A stretch of DNA of 7,787 bases from CAYZBM01 sp964476705. GTDB lineage: Bacteria > Pseudomonadota > Alphaproteobacteria > Rickettsiales > UBA6187. Below, in pieces: positions 1-5,957 of the stretch; position 1 is the first letter of the stretch; each line of letters starts with the position of its first letter. Under the pieces are notes generated by a model. It was not told the DNA's origin. It searched no databases and saw only the letters and a program-made list of their open reading frames with translations. The DNA is taken from positions 1 through 7,787 of the forward strand of contig CAYZBM010000083.1 of NCBI GenBank assembly GCA_964476705.1. Reading direction: 5' to 3'. The translations under genes and the position numbers were made by a program.

Positions 1-1077
1 TATAGAATATACATTTCTAAGAATTGATTTTCCAGGCGCTGCAAGCATAGCGGCCAAAATAATTGTGGCAGGTCTTAGCGCGGGTGGGCAAATAACCTCA
101 GCAGGCTTAAATTTTGTTGGACCGTCTACCATTACCCTGTGAGGATCTAGTAGCCTAACGTCGGCACCTAATTTATTTAATTCAGTAAAATACAGTGCCC
201 TATCTTCAAACACCCAGTCATGTATTAATGTTTCACCATCGGCTATTGCTGCTATCGGAACGAAAAATGGTAAATTATCTATGTTTATGCCTGGGTAAGG
301 TAAAGGGTGTATTTTATCGTCTAAGGCTATAAGCTGCTTATGTTTATGCGTAGTTATATCGACTAAATTAGTGAAACCGTTTGCTGCCTTATAAGTAGTA
401 CTTATAGTGAATTTTAAGCCCATTTTCTCTAGTTTTAATATTTCTAGCCGCAAAAAATCTATCGGACATCTTTTTAGTGTTATGACCGAGTTTGTAAGTG
501 AGGCAACAGTAATGAATAGCATTGACTCTAATGGATCTTCGGCTGGCGAATAAACAACTCGTTTGTTTATGTTTCTTACACCCTCGACAACTAATGTTGA
601 TGTGCCAATACCATTAATTTTTACACCCATAGCACTTAAGAAAACACACAAATCTTGCACCATATAGTTACTTGCTGCAAATCTTATTGTCGTCGTGCCT
701 GGTGTTAATGCCGCTGCTATTAAGGCATTTTCGGTTGCCGTGTCCCCCATTTCGTACATTGTTATATCGGCTGGCTCAAGCTTGTTTACGGTAACATTGT
801 ATGAATTTTCAACAGTTTCAATAGATAGACCAAACTTTTCTAGAGCATACTGATGTGCTGCAATTGTTCTTTTTCCTAAATGGCACCCACCAGCATAAGG
901 CAATGAAAATTTACCTTTTTTATGAATTATGGCACCCATAAACATAATAATACTTCGAGTTTTTTTAGCAGACTCTTTATTTATATCCTCGAGTCTTAGA
1001 GTCTTAGGAGGCTTTATTTCCATATCAACATTTTTTACCCACTTAACATGCACCCCAATACTGTCTAGTACTTCAAT
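1..1077 (-). pseudogene. murA: MurA remainder downstream of the TGA (UDP-GlcNAc enolpyruvyl transferase; runs off the left edge)
   Basis: I translated the same frame by hand beyond the TGA. It stays open for all 359 codons to base 1 and is plainly MurA, which transfers enolpyruvate from PEP to UDP-GlcNAc in the cytoplasm. The active-site Cys loop reads GGCHLGKR, with Cys at codon 189 of the fusion (883-885). The second lobe starts near ALIAAALTPGTT. The general-base Asp is in PGINID (codon 391, 277-279; E. coli Asp305). The R-A-L-Y-F-T-E-L...LGAD block and an Arg in ALRPATIILAAMLA, corresponding to the DLRAS region, follow. About 10-20 C-terminal residues should lie off the left edge. No other stop or frameshift was found, so the single TGA is the only lesion. 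The first in-frame ATG after it, at 1021-1023, has no convincing ribosome site, so independent translation is doubtful. It may be a functional gene with a base error, a fresh nonsense allele, or a readthrough gene. Confidence 0.8.
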
Positions 1078-1080
1078 TCA
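1078..1080 (-). other. In-frame TGA interrupting the HTH-MurA fusion (codon 124)
   Basis: The codons read GAA GAA GTT TTT AGG TGA ATT GAA GTA CTA GAC, giving EEVFR-stop-IEVLD, with MurA homology unbroken on both sides and no shift of frame. UGA is a real stop elsewhere in the window (murB) and Trp is TGG, so wholesale recoding of UGA to Trp or Gly is unlikely. A single base change from TGG (Trp) or TTA (Leu) would create it; which one cannot be told from this sequence. Confidence 0.85.
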
Positions 1081-1449
1081 CCTAAAAACTTCTTCTATGC
1101 GCGGAACATTTTTCAAATATGTAGTTCCATCGTTTAGTAGCGATGCTGCCAATATTGCAACTGCGGCATTTTTAGATGATTTCATTGTTATTTCACCACT
1201 AAGTTCGTGGCCACCTTCAATCTCGAAGCCAAGATTTTTTGAACCTGAATTAATAGAAACAATATCGCGCCCAAGGGCAGTAGATATACGTGATATGGTT
1301 TCTAGGCTAAGGTTTTGCTTGCCTTGCTCCATTCTGTTCACAGCAGATTGGCTTGTACCTAATCGTTTAGCAAATTCGGCTTGAGTAAGATTACGCTCTT
1401 GCCTAATCTGAGATATTAAATTGCCAATTTTTTGGTTCTGGCTACTCAT
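1078..1449 (-). CDS. murA: XRE-type HTH fused to the MurA N-terminus (5' piece, ends at in-frame TGA)
   Basis: This is the first 123 codons of a fusion gene. Residues about 8-62 form an XRE/Cro-type helix-turn-helix: helix 2 is near QAEFAKRLG (23-31), the recognition helix near SQSAVNRMEQGK (33-44), followed by the usual LETISRISTALG packing helix. A short linker leads at about residue 74 into the start of MurA (UDP-N-acetylglucosamine 1-carboxyvinyltransferase). The KNAA signature, with the substrate-binding Lys93 and Asn94 (E. coli Lys22, Asn23), and the VPRIEEV segment are both present. The frame then meets TGA at 1078-1080, in a helix where MurA normally continues without a break. The ATG at 1447-1449 is chosen because the HTH begins right after it and a -10 box lies 10 bases upstream; there is no Shine-Dalgarno sequence. 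As a separate product it would be an HTH protein with a useless MurA stub. More likely it is the front of one gene broken by a point mutation or a sequence error. Confidence 0.85.
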   Translation of the reverse strand: MSSQNQKIGNLISQIRQERNLTQAEFAKRLGTSQSAVNRMEQGKQNLSLETISRISTALGRDIVSINSGSKNLGFEIEGGHELSGEITMKSSKNAAVAILAASLLNDGTTYLKNVPRIEEVFR

Positions 1450-1459
1450 TATGCAATCA

Positions 1460-1487
1460 ATTATATCAAATACGGTAATTTTAACAA
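1460..1487 (-). promoter_or_regulatory. Promoter of the HTH-murA gene
   Basis: On the minus strand a perfect TATAAT lies at 1465-1460. A TTGTTA -35 box (four of six consensus bases) lies at 1487-1482, with a 16-base spacer. The -10 ends 10 bases before the ATG, so transcription would start within about 3 bases of it, giving an essentially leaderless mRNA. The -35 box overlaps that of the divergent glyA promoter. Confidence 0.6.
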
Positions 1488-1509
1488 GATACTTTAATTA
1501 GAGTATAAT
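1481..1509 (+). promoter_or_regulatory. Promoter of glyA, leaderless geometry
   Basis: TTAACA at 1481-1486 and a perfect TATAAT at 1504-1509 are separated by the ideal 17 bases. Exactly 7 bases lie between the -10 box and the ATG at 1517, so the expected transcription start coincides with the start codon. There is no Shine-Dalgarno sequence. The -10 is part of the 10-bp palindrome TATAATTATA (1504-1513). Confidence 0.75.
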
Positions 1510-1516
1510 TATAATT

Positions 1517-2791
1517 ATGTTACAAAACCCTCAATTAAATGATCTATTAATAGCTGAACTGCAAAGACAAAAAGATGGTTTAGAGCTTATTCCATCTGAA
1601 AATTATGTTAGTGAAGACGTCCTGGAGGCGCTTGGTAGTGTATTTACTAATAAATATTCTGAAGGTTATCCAGGGCGTCGATACTATGGTGGCCAAGAAA
1701 ATACAGATAAAATTGAAATTTTTGCCATTAATAAAGCCAAACAATTATTTAAAGCCGATCATGCCAATGTTCAACCACATTCTGGGGCTCAGGCCAATGA
1801 GGCAGTATATCATTCATGGCTCAATTATGGCGATAATGTTTTAGCCATGGACTTAAGTCACGGAGGACATCTTACTCATGGTCATCCAGTTACTGTATTG
1901 GCCAGGCAATATAACTTTATTCGCTATAAAATAAAAGACCTTGAAACAGGTGAAATAGATTACGAAGAACTTGAAAAGCTAGCTCATGAATATAAGCCAA
2001 AAATTATTATGGCCGGCTATTCATCTTTCCCACGGGAGTTAGATTATGCTAAATTTGCTGAAATTGGTAATAGTGTTGGGGCGCTTTTAGTAGCAGATAT
2101 TGCGCATATTGCTGGGTTAATTGCTGGTGGTGCGTTAGCTAACCCATTCGATAGCGGATTTCATGTAATGAGTAGCACTACGCATAAAACTCTAAGGGGC
2201 CCAAGATCAGGTCTTATATTGAGCAAAGGCTTGCCTAGTAATCCGCTAGTTGCAATTGATAAAACGTTTGAAAACATTCCAACATTAATTGATAGAACGG
2301 TTTTCCCTGGGGTTCAAGGTGGTCCACATATGAATACCATTCTTGCAAAGGCGGTTGCTTTCGACGAGGCTCAAAAACCTGAATTTGCTGATTATTCTAA
2401 ACAAGTTATAAAAAATGCTCAAAAACTTGCAAACGAACTAATGGATAAGGGAATGAAGCTTGTCACCAACGGCACAGATAATCATTTGATATTAATTGAT
2501 GTACATAAATCACTTGGAATAAACGGCGCCGAAGCTGAAACTGCCCTCGATGCAGCAGGATTAACAGTTAATAAAAATGTTATTCCAGATGACACGTTAC
2601 CACCATTTAAGCCCAGTGGAATTAGAATTGGCACACCGGCAATTACAACAAGAGGCATGGCCGAAAATGAAATGGTAACAGTAGCTGAACTCATGGTGAG
2701 TGCATTAAACAATAGGAATGATGCTAATAAATTGTTAGATATTAAAAATCAAGTTAAAGAATTAGCTAGTAGTTTTAAGCTGCCGGGTTAA
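1517..2791 (+). CDS. glyA: Serine hydroxymethyltransferase (GlyA)
   Basis: This cytoplasmic PLP enzyme interconverts serine and tetrahydrofolate with glycine and 5,10-methylene-THF, supplying glycine and one-carbon units. The 424-residue length is normal for bacterial SHMT. Visible family blocks are IPSENYVS (25-32), NKYSEGYPGRRYYGG (45-59) with both catalytic tyrosines (Tyr47 and Tyr57; E. coli Tyr55 and Tyr65), NVQPHSGAQAN (84-94), SHGGHLTHG (114-122), the PLP-contacting Asp194 and His197 in ADIAHIAG, the Schiff-base Lys224 in STTHKTLRGPR, and the carboxylate-binding Arg370 in GIRIGTPA. All key residues are present, so it should be active. The ATG at 1517 lies directly behind a strong promoter without a Shine-Dalgarno sequence, so leaderless translation is likely. 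It is divergent from HTH-murA. Its last 17 bases overlap the end of the convergent rel gene, leaving no room for a conventional terminator between them. Confidence 0.97.
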   Translation: MLQNPQLNDLLIAELQRQKDGLELIPSENYVSEDVLEALGSVFTNKYSEGYPGRRYYGGQENTDKIEIFAINKAKQLFKADHANVQPHSGAQANEAVYHSWLNYGDNVLAMDLSHGGHLTHGHPVTVLARQYNFIRYKIKDLETGEIDYEELEKLAHEYKPKIIMAGYSSFPRELDYAKFAEIGNSVGALLVADIAHIAGLIAGGALANPFDSGFHVMSSTTHKTLRGPRSGLILSKGLPSNPLVAIDKTFENIPTLIDRTVFPGVQGGPHMNTILAKAVAFDEAQKPEFADYSKQVIKNAQKLANELMDKGMKLVTNGTDNHLILIDVHKSLGINGAEAETALDAAGLTVNKNVIPDDTLPPFKPSGIRIGTPAITTRGMAENEMVTVAELMVSALNNRNDANKLLDIKNQVKELASSFKLPG

Positions 2792-4229
2792 TTTTTTTAA
2801 GATATTTACGAATCTTGCTTAATGCATTTGATGTAACACATATTTCTAGCCATTTATCACTGGGCTTAGAATTTTTGTTTTGAACTATTTCTACAATATC
2901 TCCGCTATTCAATTTAGTTTTTAAAGCTACGTATTTACCATTTATTTTTCCACCACTAGCATGCTCGCCAATAAAACTATGAACCGCAAAGGCAAAATCT
3001 AGGACACTTGCGCCGTTTGGTAAATCAATTACATCGCCATGCGGCGTAAAAACAAAAATTCTATCTTGGAAAAAATCTGTTCGAAGTTGTTTGTAATAGT
3101 TGCTAATTTCAATATCATTATCTTGAAAATCCCTAAGCTGCTCAATCCAGGCAAAGCTTTCTTTATTTGGGCCCTTTTGCATACTGGAATTTTTGTATGA
3201 GTGATGGCTGGCAACTCCAGATTCATTAAATTCGTGCATTTCAGTAGTCCTAATTTGAACCTCTACTACTGAGCCGTCGCCACTGAATACTGCTGTATGT
3301 AAGCTTTGGTATCCGTTTGGCTTAGGAACTGCAATATAATCTTTCACTCTGCCAGGAACAGGCCTCCATTTGCTATGAACCACTCCAAGGGTTTGATAGC
3401 AGTCCGCAACAGAATTTAAAATTACTCTTAAAGCAACGATGTCATAAACTTCATCTATAATCCAGTGTTTTCTTTCTAGCTTTTTATATAAACTAAAATA
3501 CCCTTTGACCCTTCTGTCTATCTGTGGAGTATAGCCTAGCGAATTATGTAGCTCTAGACTTAAAGTTCTATACATTTTTTGAATAGTATCATCGGCTTTT
3601 TTGATATGGTTAGATATAATTTCTTTAGTCTTTTTGTATTCTTCCGGATAGGCGTAGGGGAAAGCAAGGTCATTTATTATTGTTACTAATTTGCCCATTC
3701 CTAGCCTAGAAGCTAAAGGTGCATAAATTAAAATGCTTTCTTGGGCTATGCGCTGTTGTTTTTCGGCTGGTAAAAATTGCAATGTTTCTAGGTTATGCCA
3801 ACGATCTCCCATCTTTAAAATTACCACCCTAACATCTTGTGCAATTGAAACAAAAAATTTTCTTAAAGATTCAACATGTCTTTCATTGCCACGGTATTTT
3901 AGTTTACCAAGTTTGCTAACTCCATCTACCAGGTTTGCTACATCTTCACCAAAGCTATCTTTTATGTCTGTGTACGAAACACCTGTATCTTCTATTGTGT
4001 CATGCAAAAGAGCTGCAATAATTAAATTTGTATCCATATCCAGCTCGGCAATATGTAGAGCAACTGGAACGCAATGACCATTAAAATACTTTTCGCCACT
4101 TGCCCTTGTTTGACCTTTATGGGCTAGTTTTCCGTATTCATAGGCTCTATCAATGGTCTCTAAATCTAAAGTCGAAATACCAGGGCATAGGTCTTTAAGT
4201 CTATCAAAAAAAGCTTTTTTGCTGCTCAT
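2775..4229 (-). CDS. rel: Short bifunctional-type Rel/SpoT (p)ppGpp synthetase/hydrolase, no C-terminal regulatory half
   Basis: This RelA/SpoT homologue makes and degrades the alarmone (p)ppGpp. The HD hydrolase domain (about 20-165) keeps His52, the LLHDTIED motif (His76, Asp77, Glu80, Asp81) and Asp142 in GDRWHN. The synthetase domain (about 235-350) keeps Asp263 in YDIVALRV, RVKDYIA (294-300), NGYQSLH (Tyr307) and EVQIRT (Glu323). The RVKD sequence fits the RxKD signature of bifunctional Rel rather than the ExDD of synthetase-only RelA. A TGS domain follows (about 390-450, FVFTPHGDVIDLP). The protein then ends at 484 residues, whereas full-length Rel is about 700-750, so the helical, zinc-finger/CC and ACT (RRM) domains are absent. 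The ATG overlaps the murB stop as ATGA, so translation is probably coupled; a weak GAG lies 8 bases upstream. The 3' end overlaps convergent glyA by 17 bases. Confidence 0.95.
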   Translation of the reverse strand: MSSKKAFFDRLKDLCPGISTLDLETIDRAYEYGKLAHKGQTRASGEKYFNGHCVPVALHIAELDMDTNLIIAALLHDTIEDTGVSYTDIKDSFGEDVANLVDGVSKLGKLKYRGNERHVESLRKFFVSIAQDVRVVILKMGDRWHNLETLQFLPAEKQQRIAQESILIYAPLASRLGMGKLVTIINDLAFPYAYPEEYKKTKEIISNHIKKADDTIQKMYRTLSLELHNSLGYTPQIDRRVKGYFSLYKKLERKHWIIDEVYDIVALRVILNSVADCYQTLGVVHSKWRPVPGRVKDYIAVPKPNGYQSLHTAVFSGDGSVVEVQIRTTEMHEFNESGVASHHSYKNSSMQKGPNKESFAWIEQLRDFQDNDIEISNYYKQLRTDFFQDRIFVFTPHGDVIDLPNGASVLDFAFAVHSFIGEHASGGKINGKYVALKTKLNSGDIVEIVQNKNSKPSDKWLEICVTSNALSKIRKYLKKINPAA

Positions 4230-5233
4230 AGTATTATCTCTGGTTCAATATCTAAATCTATTCCATAGTTATTAGCACTAGTACTTTTTATGTGATCAAT
4301 CATCTTTTGTAAATCGGTAAAACTTTTAGCATTATCGTTGACTAATACTAATGCCTGTTTTTCATAAATCCAAACCCCGTACTTTTTAAGATTTTTTAAA
4401 CCAGCATTATCTATTAACCAGCCAGCTGGAACTTTTACTTTATTTCCAGTTACATATTGAGGCATTTCCGGATATTTTTCTTTTAGATCTTTGGCTTTTT
4501 TTGGGGAAACAATAGGGTTTTTAAAGAAAGATCCAGTATTTGGTAGAACTGTTGGGTCTGGCAATTTTGATGTACGAACATTTATCACAGCCTGTCTCAC
4601 GGCAGCTGGTGTAATTTGCCGAAACTTACTGAGTTCGTTCTCTAAAGACGGATAAGCTGGTGGGGAGTAGTTATTATTAGTACTAGATAATTGTAAATTA
4701 ACTTTTGTAATAATATAGCGGCCGTGTTCTGAACTTTTAAAAATGCTATTTCTATATTGAAAATCACATTCTTCTTTACTTATCTCAACAAATTTTTGTT
4801 CCTTTGTATCGAAAGCTTTAACAGAAATAAATACATCTTTAATTTCTTGGCCATAAGCACCGATGTTATTTACGGGCGCACCACCAACTGTTCCTGGTAT
4901 TAAAGATAAAGACTCAAGTCCAAACAATCCTTGCTCTACTGTATTACTTACTAAATTATCCCATTTTTCACCACTACATGCTTCTACAAAACCATTTGCA
5001 CCAATTCTAAAGCCAGTAATTTCGTTAATAATTACAAGCCCCTTATAGCCGTTGTCTGAAATAATAATATTGGAACCAGAGCCAATTGTAAGAATAGGTA
5101 AGTTTTTGTTGTTTGCGAAATTAAATGCATCAATAACATCAGACTCTTTTTTTACATAGCATAAGAATTTAGCACAACCACCAAGGCCCATAGTAGTAAG
5201 CCCACTCAGCGGTTGGTTTATTAGTATTTCCAT
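4226..5233 (-). CDS. murB: UDP-N-acetylenolpyruvoylglucosamine reductase (MurB, type I-like)
   Basis: MurB is a cytoplasmic FAD enzyme that reduces the MurA product with NADPH to UDP-N-acetylmuramic acid. The FAD-binding region shows TIGSGSNIIIS (49-59) and SLIPGTVGGAPVNNIGAYGQE (110-130). The YRNSIFK motif (160-166, with the catalytic-region Arg161) is followed by an insert containing NNYSPPAYPSL (187-197), like the Tyr-loop of the E. coli-type (type I) enzyme. The C-terminal domain has NTGSFFKNP with the proton-donor Ser235, PAGWLID (269-275), and the late catalytic Glu in EPEI (330-333). At 335 residues it is close to E. coli's 342, missing only the final tail. The ATG at 5231-5233 follows a TATACT -10 by 7 bases, with no Shine-Dalgarno sequence. 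It is the first gene of a two-gene unit with rel and stops with TGA in an ATGA overlap, which shows that UGA terminates in this genome. Confidence 0.96.
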   Translation of the reverse strand: MEILINQPLSGLTTMGLGGCAKFLCYVKKESDVIDAFNFANNKNLPILTIGSGSNIIISDNGYKGLVIINEITGFRIGANGFVEACSGEKWDNLVSNTVEQGLFGLESLSLIPGTVGGAPVNNIGAYGQEIKDVFISVKAFDTKEQKFVEISKEECDFQYRNSIFKSSEHGRYIITKVNLQLSSTNNNYSPPAYPSLENELSKFRQITPAAVRQAVINVRTSKLPDPTVLPNTGSFFKNPIVSPKKAKDLKEKYPEMPQYVTGNKVKVPAGWLIDNAGLKNLKKYGVWIYEKQALVLVNDNAKSFTDLQKMIDHIKSTSANNYGIDLDIEPEIIL

Positions 5234-5240
5234 AATAATA

Positions 5241-5246
5241 AGTATA
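5241..5246 (-). promoter_or_regulatory. -10 box of the murB-rel operon, leaderless geometry
   Basis: TATACT (five of six consensus bases) lies on the minus strand at 5246-5241, ending 7 bases before the murB ATG, the same spacing as at glyA and at the XRE gene. I see no good -35 hexamer at 16-18 bases. The 10-bp palindrome ATATGCATAT (5257-5266) sits in the spacer/-35 zone and could be a regulator site. Confidence 0.5.
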
Positions 5247-5304
5247 TAGGAACTTTATATGCATATTTGGTTTAATGTGGCTTTAGAAATACAGATAATT
5301 ACTA

Positions 5305-5342
5305 CATATACTAATAAACGTATAATTATATATTAGTATATG
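5305..5342. repeat. Perfect 12-bp inverted repeat, candidate operator in the murB/XRE intergenic region
   Basis: The left arm CATATACTAATA (5305-5316) and right arm TATTAGTATATG (5331-5342) are exact reverse complements separated by 14 bases, with arm centres 26 bases apart. The spacer contains a separate perfect palindrome, TATAATTATA (5321-5330). The right arm ends 3 bases before the TATAAT of the XRE gene, so a bound protein would block or recruit polymerase there. The arms are AT-rich and lack a T-tract, so a terminator role is unlikely. The simplest reading is an autoregulatory operator for the adjacent XRE protein; the binding protein is inferred, not shown. Confidence 0.55.
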
Positions 5343-5345
5343 CTG

Positions 5346-5351
5346 TATAAT
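5346..5351 (+). promoter_or_regulatory. -10 box of the XRE-DUF3467 gene, leaderless geometry
   Basis: A perfect TATAAT ends 7 bases before the ATG at 5359, so the transcript should begin at the start codon. The expected -35 position (5323-5328, TAATTA) matches consensus poorly and lies inside the inverted repeat, which suggests that a bound regulator governs this promoter. Confidence 0.6.
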
Positions 5352-5358
5352 ATTAGGT

Positions 5359-5919
5359 ATGAGCAGGGAAGAAAAAGCTAAACCATATATAGATTTTGGC
5401 AATAAGTTAAAATCCTTGCGAGAGCAAGCCAAAGAATCAACCGCAGAGGTAGCCGGAGCCGTTGAGGCCGATACAAATCATATTAATGCGCTTGAATCGG
5501 GCGACTACCAACCAAGCGAGGATATGGTTTTATTACTAATTAGTCATTTTGGTGTTAAAGACAATGACGCTGGTAAAATTTGGCGCTTGGCTGGTTACGA
5601 TCAAATTATGACTGGTCAAATTAGCGAAGTTAATTCCAGCATTAATGACATAGATTTACAAACCTCAAATAGTATTTTAAATAATCCAATTATATATACA
5701 GATTTAGTACAAGTTAATGCCAACAAATATGGTGTAGTTATCAATTTTATGCAAACAATGCCTGGGCTCCCACAACCTATGGCTGTGTCTAGAGTAGGTA
5801 TGAGCCATGAGCATGCTAAAAGTATGCTAGAGGTTTTACGTAAAACCATTGAAAGTGTCGAAAAAAGCACAAACACTCCACCTGCTAAAGTCCAAAAAGC
5901 ACCAAAAGTTACCGATTAG
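5359..5919 (+). CDS. XRE-family HTH protein with a C-terminal DUF3467-like domain
   Basis: The protein has 186 residues and is probably a cytoplasmic transcriptional regulator. Residues about 12-66 form an XRE-type helix-turn-helix (FGNKLKSLREQAKESTAEVA, then a recognition segment around DTNHINALESGDYQPS). After a variable linker (about 75-110), residues about 112-168 resemble DUF3467: a beta-rich part, YTDLVQVNANKYGVVINF, then the characteristic VSRVGMSHEHAKSMLEVLRK block in which an M-S-x-x-HAK-x-x-L motif leads into a helix. The tail is Pro/Lys-rich (TPPAKVQKAPK). There is no membrane segment or signal peptide. DUF3467 has no known biochemical role that I can name, so the ligand or partner is unknown. 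The gene is divergent from murB-rel and 65 bases upstream of the methyltransferase. Its promoter carries a perfect inverted repeat, consistent with autoregulation. It is far longer than the small C proteins of restriction systems. The HTH call is firm and the DUF3467 call fairly firm. Confidence 0.85.
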   Translation: MSREEKAKPYIDFGNKLKSLREQAKESTAEVAGAVEADTNHINALESGDYQPSEDMVLLLISHFGVKDNDAGKIWRLAGYDQIMTGQISEVNSSINDIDLQTSNSILNNPIIYTDLVQVNANKYGVVINFMQTMPGLPQPMAVSRVGMSHEHAKSMLEVLRKTIESVEKSTNTPPAKVQKAPKVTD

Positions 5920-5926
5920 CATTTAA

Positions 5927-5945
5927 CAAATATAAATAATATTTG
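5927..5945. repeat. Small AT-only inverted repeat between the XRE and methyltransferase genes
   Basis: CAAATAT (5927-5933), a 5-base loop AAATA, then ATATTTG (5939-5945) form a perfect 7-bp stem. It lies 8 bases after the XRE stop codon. There is no GC-rich stem and no T-tract, so it is at best a weak terminator; it could equally be a regulator site in front of the methyltransferase, or chance in AT-rich DNA. Confidence 0.3.
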
Positions 5946-5957
5946 CTCTAGATTAAG

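Noticed and set aside
1078..1080. Alternative genetic code (UGA as Gly, as in Gracilibacteria/Absconditabacteria, or as Trp)
   Set aside because: Only one in-frame TGA was found in the window, murB ends naturally with TGA at the ATGA overlap with rel, and Trp codons are TGG. A code-25 or code-4 genome should show many in-frame TGAs.
929..1384. Open 151-codon plus-strand frame antisense to HTH-murA
   Set aside because: It lies opposite a convincing MurA/HTH frame, has a low-complexity Ser/Ile/Phe-rich composition, resembles no family I know, and has no promoter or ribosome site of its own.
1517..2791. GlyA might lack a catalytic tyrosine, because the usual GGCEYVD reads GGQENTD
   Set aside because: The catalytic tyrosines of E. 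coli SHMT (55 and 65) fall in NKY and in the second Tyr of YYGG. Both are present here as Tyr47 and Tyr57; the changed position is not one of them.
2792..2830. Possible terminator hairpin (AAGAT...ATCTT) after glyA
   Set aside because: The stem is only 5 bp and AT-rich, has no following T-tract on the relevant strand, and lies inside the rel coding sequence.
5359..5919. Controller (C) protein of a restriction-modification system
   Set aside because: C proteins are about 80-100 residues and consist of little more than the HTH. This protein has 186 residues with an extra DUF3467-like domain, and no endonuclease gene overlaps or follows it directly.
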